Assembly: GCF_900104145.1 (NCBI RefSeq)
Contig: NZ_FNLB01000006.1
Location: 2,492,501-2,556,500, forward strand
DNA from: Pseudovibrio sp. Tun.PSC04-5.I4
GTDB lineage: Bacteria; Pseudomonadota; Alphaproteobacteria; Rhizobiales; Stappiaceae
Direction: 5' to 3'
DNA length: 64,000 bases
The position numbers were made by a program, and so were the translations under genes. The notes under the pieces are model-generated. The model saw only the letters and a list, made by a program, of their open reading frames with translations. It had not been told where the DNA came from and did no database searches. Of this stretch, positions 8,302 to 16,007 are shown one piece after another; positions within the stretch are counted from its first letter, which is position 1; the number at the start of each line of letters is the position of its first letter.

Positions 8302-9084
8302 TTACTTCTCCTCACTAAAAGTTATGCTCTCTCCATCAAATGGAATTTCCAATTTGTTCTGTAGCCCCATCCGCACAGCTTTCCTCCTCAACTGTTCTCG
8401 CGTCACGGGACAGTGGTTCAGAGCTTCCAAATGGTTTGCGATTACTCGTCCAGGAGCCAGCCTTGTGAATTCCAAAACCTCCTCAGGTGTCATAAGGATC
8501 GGTTTGCCGATATCAACACTGGCGTTACCCGCAGCAACAATGGCAATCTCTGGCTTTTGAGTTATCAGAGTATTCTGGACATCCTCAGTCAGGACAGTAT
8601 CTCCAGAAATGTATAAGGTGGGTGCTTCTGGGAGCTCGATAAAATATCCGGAACCCGGGCCCATAAGCTTGGCTATCCAGCCATATCCGTGGACTGCTGG
8701 TATGGGTGTGATGTAGCCATCAAGAAACCGCTGCCGCTGCATTAACAGCAATGGAACCGTGGGGATGCCTAATCTTCCAATAAACGTCTCATCATCAGCC
8801 CGGCAGTAGGTTGGAATCTTGCGAGACAGCAATAACTTTTTCCCTGCTGCATCCAGATGATCAGAATGCCCACGCTGACAGTGCGTAATTAATGCAGCTG
8901 TAACACCGCCAAGTTGCTCATGGGCGCTATCTGGAAGCGAAACCAAGGGGTTTCTCTGGCGCTTATGCCGAATAAAGCTAAGGGCTGGGATTGTACCCAC
9001 CGCGCCAAGCATAGGATCCACCAAAATTCGATGTTTCTTGTGCTCGATTATAAATGTTGCGTTTCGGAGAAAGTGGAGTTTCAT
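8302..9084 (-). CDS. MBL-fold metallo-hydrolase (UlaG-like)
   Basis: A 260-residue protein with the metallo-beta-lactamase fold as in the L-ascorbate-6-phosphate lactonase-like group. It has MKLHFLRNATFIIEHKKHRI and LVDPMLGAVG at the start. The metal-binding motif reads ITHCQRGHSDHLDAAG, with two bases of spacing unlike the simple HxHxDH form but known in a UlaG-like subgroup. YISGDTVLTED supplies the third ligand set and IANHLEALNHC the last histidine. The ATG at 9084 has GAGGCTAGC upstream; a start at 9099 is possible. It forms a two-gene operon with the SnoaL-like gene and diverges from a GlxA-family regulator that probably controls it. The substrate is unknown. Confidence 0.85.
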   Translation of the reverse strand: MKLHFLRNATFIIEHKKHRILVDPMLGAVGTIPALSFIRHKRQRNPLVSLPDSAHEQLGGVTAALITHCQRGHSDHLDAAGKKLLLSRKIPTYCRADDETFIGRLGIPTVPLLLMQRQRFLDGYITPIPAVHGYGWIAKLMGPGSGYFIELPEAPTLYISGDTVLTEDVQNTLITQKPEIAIVAAGNASVDIGKPILMTPEEVLEFTRLAPGRVIANHLEALNHCPVTREQLRRKAVRMGLQNKLEIPFDGESITFSEEK

Positions 9085-9105
9085 GCTGGCTAGCCTCATT
9101 TATCT

Positions 9106-9133
9106 TAGGACCATCCTAGTTCTCATCATGAGA
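9106..9133. promoter_or_regulatory. Two palindromes in divergent promoter region
   Basis: TAGGA-CCA-TCCTA (9106-9118) and TCTCAT-C-ATGAGA (9121-9133) lie side by side between the metallo-hydrolase gene and the GlxA-type regulator. Both are perfect dyads. They are candidate operators for one or both genes; AraC-type proteins more often bind direct repeats, so this is tentative. Confidence 0.35.
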
Positions 9134-9191
9134 TGTGATATGGTCTGATAAGACACAAAACATACATAAACCGCCAAACGCGAAATTAAAC

Positions 9192-10175
9192 ATGCCATCA
9201 AACATTGCAATATTGCTGCTTGAAGACTTCCTCGGCCTTTCTGTTTTCGGGCCAGCGGATATGTTTGAAACAGCAAATCGGATCTCCAAAGAAAAAGGAG
9301 ATGAAGTTGCACCATTCCGTGTCAGAACCTACACTCTGGATGGAAAGGCTGTCCGTTCTTCCAATGGTATTCTGGTTTTTCCAGATGGAGTAATTGAGGA
9401 GATGCAAGAGCCAGACGTGTTGCTTTTGCCTGGTATAGGCACGGCCACCGCGCCTCAATACTCCACCCAATTTGCTCAACGCACAAAATTATTGCAGGAA
9501 TTACAAAGGTTATCTCAGGCAGAGACAATTATAGCTGCCAGTTGTACAGGTACTTTTCTGCTGGCAGCATCTGGACTTCTTGATGGAAAGAAAGCAACAA
9601 CAACATGGTGGACCCAGAAAGAATTTAGCTCTACCTACCCTCAAATAGATCTACTCGGTGACGAAATCTTAGTCGACGAGGGCAACGTAATTACAAGTGC
9701 AGCAGGAACATCTTCCTTGGATCTTGCCTTACATTTGATCAACCGCCTTGAAGGGCCTGCTCTCTCCAGATTATGCGCGCGTTTCATGGTGATAGAAGAG
9801 AACAGACGCTCCCAACAACCTTTTGTTATTCCCTGGCATGAAAAAACGAGAGATGAGATTATTGAGCGCGCAGATCAATGGGTGCAGAACAATTTATCTT
9901 CTCAGAAAGCTAAGGCCAAAGATCTAGCCGATTTTCTGGGCATGAGCGCCCGCAGCCTTCTGCGACATTTCCAGAAAGAACTTTCTCTTTCACCTCAGCA
10001 ATTCATTTTGAATATTCGCACTGAGCGCGCCAAATCACAATTGGAGTATACCAACACTCCAATCACGCAAGTTGCTGTGGCCCTAGGCTTTTCAGATGAA
10101 AACTCTTTCCGTCGATCCTTCCTCGCACAAGTTGGCATTTCGCCAGCCCAATACCGCCAGAAATTTCGCAGATAG
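9192..10175 (+). CDS. GlxA family transcriptional regulator (DJ-1/PfpI + AraC HTH)
   Basis: A 327-residue two-domain regulator. Residues 1 to about 190 are a DJ-1/PfpI-type glutamine-amidotransferase-like sensor domain, with IAILLLEDFLGLSVFGPADM at the start and the nucleophile-elbow-like ASCTGTFLLAASGLLDGK. Residues about 225-325 are an AraC/XylS DNA-binding domain with two HTH units (AKDLADFLGMSARSLLRHFQ and ITQVAVALGFSDENSFRRSF). The ATG at 9192 matches the family start. It diverges from the metallo-hydrolase/SnoaL-like operon, its likely target. The sensed ligand is unknown. Confidence 0.92.
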   Translation: MPSNIAILLLEDFLGLSVFGPADMFETANRISKEKGDEVAPFRVRTYTLDGKAVRSSNGILVFPDGVIEEMQEPDVLLLPGIGTATAPQYSTQFAQRTKLLQELQRLSQAETIIAASCTGTFLLAASGLLDGKKATTTWWTQKEFSSTYPQIDLLGDEILVDEGNVITSAAGTSSLDLALHLINRLEGPALSRLCARFMVIEENRRSQQPFVIPWHEKTRDEIIERADQWVQNNLSSQKAKAKDLADFLGMSARSLLRHFQKELSLSPQQFILNIRTERAKSQLEYTNTPITQVAVALGFSDENSFRRSFLAQVGISPAQYRQKFRR

Positions 10176-10200
10176 GACATGGACAACCATGCAGTATTGT

Positions 10201-10656
10201 TTAACTCGGGAAATAGACCGTCCAGATTAAGAGGAGCCCCAAAGCAGCAACCCAATCATAGACCGCACAAAACGGAATATACCAACGAGGCATTTGGGTA
10301 TCAATAAAGTTATGGTGCAATACATCCCACACACCATGCGCAGAAAATGCAAAAACTATCGCTATTGGATACCCATTTATTCCTAACAATCCTGCTGCTG
10401 CAAACAAGCACGCCACGCCCAGTTCAATCAGGATTACATGCATTCTACCGTCTCTAAATGCATATCCCATATAAACTCCAGCAATAAGAACTAGAACAAT
10501 TGCTGCGAATTGGTGGGATATGTTTAAAGGAAGGAAGAAATGCACAGGTAAGGGTATAACACCCAATATCAATCCCGAGGAGATTGGCGCCCTTGCCAGA
10601 ACAACCGTATTGGCATTACTCGTTGAGGTATGTGTATTTATGCTCTTATTGTTCAT
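10201..10656 (-). CDS. Small multi-pass membrane protein (DUF6010-like)
   Basis: A 151-residue protein with a polar N-terminus rich in Asn, Ser and Thr, then four to five hydrophobic helices (GLILGVIPLPVHFFLPL, FAAIVLVLIAGVYMGYAF, LGVACLFAAAGLLGI, and a C-terminal pair). The segment AHGVWDVLHHNFIDTQMPRWY carries clustered His and Trp that could bind a metal or cofactor. The pattern reminds me of the DUF6010 family, but I am not certain. No function is known. It lies tail to tail with the GlxA-type regulator, 25 bp apart. Confidence 0.65.
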   Translation of the reverse strand: MNNKSINTHTSTSNANTVVLARAPISSGLILGVIPLPVHFFLPLNISHQFAAIVLVLIAGVYMGYAFRDGRMHVILIELGVACLFAAAGLLGINGYPIAIVFAFSAHGVWDVLHHNFIDTQMPRWYIPFCAVYDWVAALGLLLIWTVYFPS

Positions 10657-10829
10657 TGTAAAACCAATAGACGGAAAATATGAGTACGAATACTTGGAGG
10701 TTTAGTGTCTGAAAACTCACATTTTAAAATAGTGGTATATATAGCTGGATAAGGCAAAATCCATATATTTTCCGCCACTTCTTCTGCACTCAAAACCATT
10801 TATTGAGCAAGAAAATTTAAAATTGATCT

Positions 10830-11041
10830 CTAAGCGAGACGCCCTTCCTGATCAAAATCAAAGTAGTTGGTAATTCGCGCCTCATTATCCCTCGCCCCTT
10901 TCACTGGAACGGTCGCAAGGGCATTCACCACGAATTCTATTAGGGCCATCGCCAGTGTTGGGACTCAGATCAAGTTTTCCAAGGTTCTATCAACCTGATC
11001 TTTGAAAGTATTGAGGGCATCCTTCAAGACCCCAACTTGCG
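10830..11041 (-). pseudogene. Decayed ridA-like fragment
   Basis: Read on the minus strand, this stretch gives QVGVLKDALNTFKDQVDRT then LENLI, a stop, and VPTLAMALIEFVVNALATVP. It matches two separate parts of the intact secreted RidA at 13711 (GQVGISKDGPNTFKDQVDR and PVPALAIDIIEFEVDAVAIV). About 60 codons between the two parts are deleted, and a TGA replaces a sense codon at the join. The N-terminal part is missing. The frame continues past the RidA end into about 18 unrelated codons before a TAG at 10830-10832. It abuts the stray pyrE tail at about 11042. Confidence 0.85.
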
Positions 11042-11136
11042 AATACCCTGAGTTACTGAATGAAGTAACCGACGCCCTCAACACCCCACTGAAATGGTCC
11101 GCCGCTAACGACGGCATGAGCGAGCTGCCGATCTGG
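11042..11136 (+). pseudogene. Stray copy of the pyrE 3' end
   Basis: Translation gives LNEVTDALNTPLKWSAAND then GMSELPI, against LNEVEKFLHNPLEWSAANG then GVSELPL at the end of pyrE. In one stretch of 46 bases 40 are identical by eye. The pyrE stop TAG is TGG here, so a chance frame runs on to about 11211. No start or upstream PyrE sequence is present, so this cannot encode an enzyme. A terminator like that of pyrE follows at 11161. Confidence 0.85.
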
Positions 11137-11160
11137 AAACTAGTTGGATTTTCAAAACTA

Positions 11161-11189
11161 AAACGCAGAGCAAGTGCCCTGCGTTTTTT
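11161..11189 (+). terminator. Terminator copied with the pyrE tail
   Basis: AAACGCAG (11161-11168) pairs with CTGCGTTT (11179-11186), and the run of T continues to 11189. Sequence and placement resemble the pyrE terminator at 7847, as expected if it arrived with the pyrE tail. Confidence 0.7.
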
Positions 11190-11258
11190 GTGTAATGACT
11201 GCTATGCGTAACTAAGCTCATGATGACTTTGCTGATCACTTGCGTAATTGGCATGGGT

Positions 11259-11642
11259 TCAGACAATGATTGCAGCTGAATGAGAGTATGCAGTTAAAAG
11301 CACTGCGATTATGACGAGTTCCACGAGTAGAGGTGGAATGACTGCCTTGTCAAAACCATCAAGCATAAGTCCCACAATACGACCGAAGGCGGTGACCCCC
11401 ATAAAAATTGCCACGGCAACAAAGGCTAAGGTTTGGCCGGTTGTTAATCCGATTATGAGTAAAGCAACACTGGCGAGGAAGAACCCACCAATAACCGACC
11501 GTATGGTACTGAGGCCAGCCACTCCAATTGGTTCAATGGCGAAGTTCTTCACCATCCGCGCAGGGGCAAACATTGAAACTGTGCCCAGACCAGTGAGCAT
11601 GAGGCTTGCCAGACCGACAAGGATTTGAAGTAAGAATTCCAT
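11259..11642 (-). CDS. DUF4345-like small membrane protein
   Basis: A 127-residue protein, nearly all hydrophobic, with four predicted membrane helices (QILVGLASLMLTGLGTVSMF, a segment around SVIGGFFLASVALLIIGL, TLAFVAVAIFMGVTAFGRIV, PPLLVELVIIAVLLTAYS). The FGRIVGLMLDGFDKAVIPP pattern between helices 3 and 4 is what I associate with DUF4345, a family of unknown function. The ATG at 11642 has AGGAGAGAT just upstream; a longer frame to 11807 overlaps the preceding gene. It lies 34 bp downstream of the SDR gene on the same strand and is probably co-transcribed with it. Confidence 0.75.
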   Translation of the reverse strand: MEFLLQILVGLASLMLTGLGTVSMFAPARMVKNFAIEPIGVAGLSTIRSVIGGFFLASVALLIIGLTTGQTLAFVAVAIFMGVTAFGRIVGLMLDGFDKAVIPPLLVELVIIAVLLTAYSHSAAIIV

Positions 11643-11676
11643 TTTATCTCTCCTGAAGTGAGGGAATGTTCCGTGG

Positions 11677-12600
11677 TTATGAGAGTTGATGCACAGCGCG
11701 ATTGGCACTGTCTTGAATGGAGTGGTTGCCCAACCCGGCAAACAGCGTGGCCTGATCAACGACTTTGCCAACAGGGTTTGCTCCTGCACTGGCATAGAAA
11801 TAACCACTTTTGAACTTGGGGTTCATCAAGCCATCCACATAGCGCCTGGCACCATCTTGCACGCCGTGCATCATGCCAAAGAGAGGCATTAAGATACCGC
11901 CGACATGTTTGAAGAAAAGCTTCTTCATAAACGGCAAGTCATCCATTCCATTGGTGCCGGTTGTTCCGCCCGGGCTCATTGTTACAAAGCGAAGATGCGG
12001 GTGTTGGCGGGCCATAGATGACATCCACAATGCTGCCGTCAGTTTGACGCTGGCGTATGCATCCATCGGGTCACTCTTCTCGTTGAACGTTCTGCCGTCA
12101 GCGATGGCACGAAATGTATCTTCAGTGGGGTTCTCTAGGCTGGGGCGGCTAACTCCCATTTTCGGAATACCGCGAGCAGCTTCAGAACCGGCATACAGGA
12201 CTGTGGAGGTGATCAGTTGGCGGTCCAGCATCTCATCAATGAGCACTACATGACCCTGAACATTTACCGCAAATATATTTGTTACACCGTGCTCTGTCAG
12301 GGCATAGGAGGATTTCCCGCCCATACCACCGGCATTGAGGATGACAGCATCCACCGGAGCTTTTAGCGTTGCAACCGCGCTGCGAACGGATGCAGGGTCC
12401 ATCACATCCATCAGGATGATTTCGAAAATCTTCCGTTTTGTCTCGGCCTCTAATGCAGCTTGAGCTGCAATTGCTTTCGCTTTGTTACGGCAGCCGAGAT
12501 AGATCTTCTCGACTGTACTTATCTGAGCAAGCTGGCGAGCTGCTTCGCGACCAAGCCCGGCATTGGCGCCGGTTATCAGGATTGTATTGATCGGGTTCAT
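11677..12600 (-). CDS. Short-chain dehydrogenase/reductase
   Basis: A 307-residue classical-type SDR. The NAD(P)-binding TGANAGLGREAARQLA lies near residues 8-23, followed by GCRNKAKA. The variant AVILNAGGMGG follows, and a catalytic Y-x3-K is visible in MDAYASVKLTAALW. It resembles protochlorophyllide-reductase/retinol-dehydrogenase-type SDRs in length and pattern, which says little about substrate. The ATG at 12600 is the only start consistent with the fold. It heads a likely two-gene operon with the DUF4345-like gene and diverges from a LysR-type regulator that is the probable controller. Confidence 0.88.
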   Translation of the reverse strand: MNPINTILITGANAGLGREAARQLAQISTVEKIYLGCRNKAKAIAAQAALEAETKRKIFEIILMDVMDPASVRSAVATLKAPVDAVILNAGGMGGKSSYALTEHGVTNIFAVNVQGHVVLIDEMLDRQLITSTVLYAGSEAARGIPKMGVSRPSLENPTEDTFRAIADGRTFNEKSDPMDAYASVKLTAALWMSSMARQHPHLRFVTMSPGGTTGTNGMDDLPFMKKLFFKHVGGILMPLFGMMHGVQDGARRYVDGLMNPKFKSGYFYASAGANPVGKVVDQATLFAGLGNHSIQDSANRAVHQLS

Positions 12601-12714
12601 TTTTGTGCGACCTTTCCAGATTGGAGCTTCTGCACAAATAAGTAACGTGGTTGAATATTGATGTGTAGACGGGTAAAAATGGACATGGTGTTTCAAAAAT
12701 GAACCAGGACGGCC

Positions 12715-13641
12715 ATGCCAATGACACTGAAAGAAAGCCATTCTCTCAATTGGGAAGACCTAAAATATTTTCTCGCTGTAGCACGGACTGGAACGTTGCG
12801 AGGTGGGGCTGAGAGCATTCGCGCAAACCACACAACGCTTGCCCGCAGACTAACGATTATGGAGGAGAGAGTTGGAAGCCGGTTGTTTGACCGGTCGAAA
12901 CTGGGCCTTGTCCTCACCCAGCTAGGTGAAGAGTTATTGCCTCATGCGGAGCGGGTTGAAGAGGAAATGGCCGCAGCATCTCGCGTAATTGTCGGTCAGG
13001 ACGCTATTCCCAGCGGAACAATCTATGTCACCATGCCTCACGGCTTGACCATGACTTCGATTATGGATGACTTGGTCTCATTTGCGGAGAAATATCCGGA
13101 TATTGAACTCAACCTGAATTTCACTAATGAAGTAGCCGATCTGACCAGACGCGAGGCAGATGTCAGCTTTCGGATTGCGAACGAGGTTACTCAGGATGTT
13201 GTCGGGCGCAAGCTCGTGCAAATGTCACAAGCGGCTTACTGTACAAGAGACTATGCTGCACAAATTGAAGATAATGGCGGTGAAGGACTTCGCTTCATCG
13301 GTTGGCACGAACCGGATGGAGACACGACATCACCTTGGATAGCAAAAAGCAGCTATCCGAAAGCAATTCTTCGGCACAGGGTTTCTGAATTGGTTCCGTT
13401 GATCTCACTTGCGGCGGCGGGGTTGGGTATGGCCTATCTGGCTTGCAATTTGGGTGACCGTCACCCCAATCTCATAAGAGCACCGTTCCAGAAACCTCTG
13501 CCCTACCGCAGTATTTGGCTTTTGTTGCACAAGGACCTCCGCAATACGGCTCGGGTCAGGCTGTTCGTTGATTTCATTGCCGCGCAGATCACCCAAAGAC
13601 GCAACGAGTTCTGGGTTTCCGGCACGACCAATGGCAGCTAA
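12715..13641 (+). CDS. LysR family transcriptional regulator
   Basis: A 308-residue regulator. The N-terminal winged HTH covers about residues 10-70 (LNWEDLKYFLAVARTGTLRG, then NHTTLARRLTIMEERVGSRL and FDRSKLGLVLTQLGEELLPH). The effector domain starts near residue 100 with GTIYVTMPHGLT and ends with HKDLRNTARVRLFVDFIAAQ, the usual LysR C-terminal pattern. Two close ATG codons at 12715 and 12721 are both possible. It is transcribed away from the SDR/DUF4345-like pair, so those genes are likely targets. The inducer is unknown. Confidence 0.93.
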   Translation: MPMTLKESHSLNWEDLKYFLAVARTGTLRGGAESIRANHTTLARRLTIMEERVGSRLFDRSKLGLVLTQLGEELLPHAERVEEEMAAASRVIVGQDAIPSGTIYVTMPHGLTMTSIMDDLVSFAEKYPDIELNLNFTNEVADLTRREADVSFRIANEVTQDVVGRKLVQMSQAAYCTRDYAAQIEDNGGEGLRFIGWHEPDGDTTSPWIAKSSYPKAILRHRVSELVPLISLAAAGLGMAYLACNLGDRHPNLIRAPFQKPLPYRSIWLLLHKDLRNTARVRLFVDFIAAQITQRRNEFWVSGTTNGS

Positions 13642-13656
13642 TCAGCTGCAGTTTTT
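13634..13656 (+). terminator. Terminator of the LysR gene
   Basis: GCAGCT (13634-13639) pairs with AGCTGC (13644-13649) over a four-base loop, then AG and TTTTT. The stem overlaps the stop codon. Stem length is modest, so confidence is moderate. Confidence 0.5.
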
Positions 13657-13710
13657 GCCACTCACCAGTTGAAAGTCTCGTAAAAAGAGAGCGAACTCCC
13701 TCGACCAACT

Positions 13711-14196
13711 TTACTTGGTGGCATCCTTCACTGGTACTATCGCCACTGCGTCCACCTCAAACTCAATTATATCGATCGCCAATGCTGGAACTGGGATGAG
13801 GGTGCTGGCTGGCGGGCTTGCTCCGAAGATCTCACGGCGCTTCTGGTTTACGTAATTGAGGCGTTCCAGATCATGGTCTTTTATCAGGACTGTGATTTTG
13901 ACGACATCTTCTACACTGCTGCCAGAAGCTTCCAAAACAGCAATCAGGTTCTCAAAGGTTCTATCTACCTGATCCTTGAAGGTATTCGGGCCATCCTTGG
14001 AAATACCAACCTGACCAGCGACATAGACAATACTTGCCTTTGGGGAGACGACCACAGCTTGGGAGAAGCCTGACTTACTTGTATCCGGAAGGTGGTCGGG
14101 ATTAATCGTCGTTTTTAGATCAGAGGTAGCAGCAGAAGCAGGACTGCCTAAGAGTGCAGCTGTACACAACGCTGCTAAAGTCATCCGGATGCTCAT
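13711..14196 (-). CDS. Secreted RidA/YjgF/UK114-family protein
   Basis: A 161-residue protein with a clear Sec signal peptide (MSIRMTLAALCTAALLGSPA, cleavage after ASA), then a RidA fold: VVVSPKASIVYVAGQVGI, KDQVDRTFENLIAVLEASGS, VVKITVLIKDHDLERLNYVN and SPPASTLIPVPALAIDIIEF. Cytoplasmic RidA hydrolyses reactive enamines/imines with an Arg at the position that here reads PPAS, so the classical catalytic Arg is missing and this belongs to another Rid subfamily. Export to the periplasm is unusual for the family. A broken relative lies at 10830-11041. The substrate is unknown. Confidence 0.87.
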   Translation of the reverse strand: MSIRMTLAALCTAALLGSPASAATSDLKTTINPDHLPDTSKSGFSQAVVVSPKASIVYVAGQVGISKDGPNTFKDQVDRTFENLIAVLEASGSSVEDVVKITVLIKDHDLERLNYVNQKRREIFGASPPASTLIPVPALAIDIIEFEVDAVAIVPVKDATK

Positions 14197-14260
14197 GAAT
14201 TGTCCTTCTTCTTTATTATTAGGAGCCGTTTCAACTCAGGTGTTTTCAGACATTGACGCG

Positions 14261-15253
14261 TCACGATTTAGACCCTTTTTCCACTTTCCCTTTGGCCGCG
14301 CTTTTGCTTGTGGGCTTGTTCTGGTCATTCGGTTTGAAGCATTCTTTTATTTTTTCGACGACGCTCTTGAGTTTCGGGATATCGGGTCGGGCTGCTTTCA
14401 CCTTGCCGTTTTTGAGAGCTGTCTCCGCGTGTTTGATCAAGCCATTTGCAACTTTCTTATGCTTGGTGAAGTCTTTGACATTGTCTGAACCGTTAAGAGT
14501 GCTTTGCTTGGCAGACAGGTTCTTAATGGTCTTTTTGGCATCCTCAATGGCGGCCAGATATTCTTTCTTCCGTTTAGCCGTATCCTGACTGTTGCCGGGT
14601 TGCAGGTCCTCCATCAGGGCTTGGGCTTGATCCAGTAACTCTTCAGCCTCCAGGAAGTTATCTGCATCAAGCGTCTTTTTGGACTGATCCAAGCACTCTT
14701 TTGCTTCCATATAAATGCCGTCGAACTCTTCTTTTTCGGCCTGCTCCATAGCATCGCCCAGCTTACTCACTTCACTGAGGTCGCTCTCGGCTTTTTCAAG
14801 CTTGGCCTGAAGTTCGGCGATGGCTTCTTCCGGGTTTTTAACGGGTGAGTTACCCGCGGCTTCCAAAGCATCCCGCATGAACTCCAGCTGCTTTACAGCG
14901 TCATCCATTGCATCGTTGATGTCTTTGAGATCTGTATTGGCCGCAGCTTTGTCTACGTTACTTTCTACCGCGACATATGCCTGATCAAATAGCCTGAGCT
15001 GCGCTGACAAGGCCCGATCAAACTTGGCTTTGTCCTCGATTTCAGAGCGTTGGGCATACGTAGATTTGGATTTTTGTCTCAAATAAGCGATATGTTTGGC
15101 TGCTGATTTTGCATCGTCAGCTTTCAGGCTTTCCTGTTCCTCTCGCTGGTACTCCTTGGCAGGTTCCTGCCATTGTAATTGACATTCCTTGAATACGGCG
15201 TGGATCCAAACTTCGACTTGATTGGAGCTTGTTGCGTCGTCTAATTCTGGCAT
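14261..15253 (-). CDS. Hypothetical charged coiled-coil protein
   Basis: A 330-residue, highly charged protein with no signal peptide or membrane segment. Long helical heptad-rich stretches fill most of it (for example AIAELQAKLEKAESDLSEVS and EAEELLDQAQALMEDLQ). It ends in a basic tail rich in Lys, Ser and Ala (KSAAKGKVEKGSKS), as in proteins that bind nucleic acid or acidic surfaces. Only two or three cysteines occur. I do not recognise a family. The start at 15253 is the first ATG of the frame. The adjacent minus-strand RidA lies 64 bp downstream; no functional link is evident. Confidence 0.65.
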   Translation of the reverse strand: MPELDDATSSNQVEVWIHAVFKECQLQWQEPAKEYQREEQESLKADDAKSAAKHIAYLRQKSKSTYAQRSEIEDKAKFDRALSAQLRLFDQAYVAVESNVDKAAANTDLKDINDAMDDAVKQLEFMRDALEAAGNSPVKNPEEAIAELQAKLEKAESDLSEVSKLGDAMEQAEKEEFDGIYMEAKECLDQSKKTLDADNFLEAEELLDQAQALMEDLQPGNSQDTAKRKKEYLAAIEDAKKTIKNLSAKQSTLNGSDNVKDFTKHKKVANGLIKHAETALKNGKVKAARPDIPKLKSVVEKIKECFKPNDQNKPTSKSAAKGKVEKGSKS

Positions 15254-15683
15254 GTAGCAACTCCAGACATAAACCGGTTACAGCTGTCGCTTTGACGCGC
15301 CATTATGCTTGGCTTTTGGGCAGTTGACGTTGGGATTAGGGAAGCTCAGTGAAGACATTTAGAAGAAAACCGCTCAACTTTTGAACAAAGTTGATGCACG
15401 TGAGGCCACGATTTCTAAACGTATATCGGCATTTCTGGAGTCCACCCACGATTTATTCTCCATTACATAAAACGCAATACGGAGCAGCTACGGAACCCTA
15501 ATATTTATCCACAATCATTGAGGAGGAAGTCGATCCGGTCGGGCCGTGCAATTGCATTGGATGTGCTCTGGCCAGATGCGTCAGCGACGTGCGCGTTACT
15601 CCTGCATCTTAATGAAGAATAAAAGACGGTACATACGATACCCCTCAATCCGCGCGCAGAGCAATCAAAGGAAAATACACACG
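15254..15683. other. Gene-free stretch with one perfect dyad
   Basis: The 430 bp between the divergent coiled-coil gene and the small secreted Arg-rich gene show no convincing gene. A perfect dyad CAACTTT-TGAAC-AAAGTTG lies at 15375-15393 and could be an operator or a small hairpin. A frame from 15546 into the next gene has no family-like N-terminus and is not supported. Confidence 0.5.
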
Positions 15684-15983
15684 ATGCGAACAAAAATCTT
15701 TGCTGCAGCCCTCCTCGCGTTTTCGATTGGCTATACAGGTCAAATCAACCTTTCATCCCTTCCCGCCGGGGCATCTTTATTTATTGCTGTTGGTGCTGCC
15801 AAGGCGCAAACCGCTCCTCGAAACACAGCTCGCCGAACGTCGCGCAGAACATCACGACGCGTCAATCGACGTCAATCCGTTGCCGGATGCAGGCCTTACA
15901 ACGCCTATTTCAATTGCGGCGGCGTTTATTACCGGCCCGTCGTGGAAAATGGCGTCACCGTCTACGTCGTAGTTAATCCGTGA
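15684..15983 (+). CDS. Small exported Arg-rich protein
   Basis: A 99-residue protein. The ATG at 15684 gives a signal sequence (MRTKIFAAALLAFSIGYTGQ onward, likely cleaved at AKA-QT). An Arg-rich linker with the repeat RRTSRRTSRR follows, then a short C-terminal part with two cysteines (AGCRPYNAYFNCGGVYYRPV) and VTVYVVVNP. This layout is seen in small envelope proteins of Hyphomicrobiales, but I cannot name a family. It precedes a Cys-rich secreted protein by 24 bp on the same strand and may be co-expressed. Confidence 0.65.
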   Translation: MRTKIFAAALLAFSIGYTGQINLSSLPAGASLFIAVGAAKAQTAPRNTARRTSRRTSRRVNRRQSVAGCRPYNAYFNCGGVYYRPVVENGVTVYVVVNP

Positions 15984-16007
15984 TTTCAGCAGCTTGGAAG
16001 CGATAGC

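Noticed and set aside
11002..11211. A 69-codon open frame that could be a small gene
   Set aside because: Its middle is the copied pyrE tail, it lacks a stop only because TAG became TGG, and it begins inside the ridA relic on the other strand.
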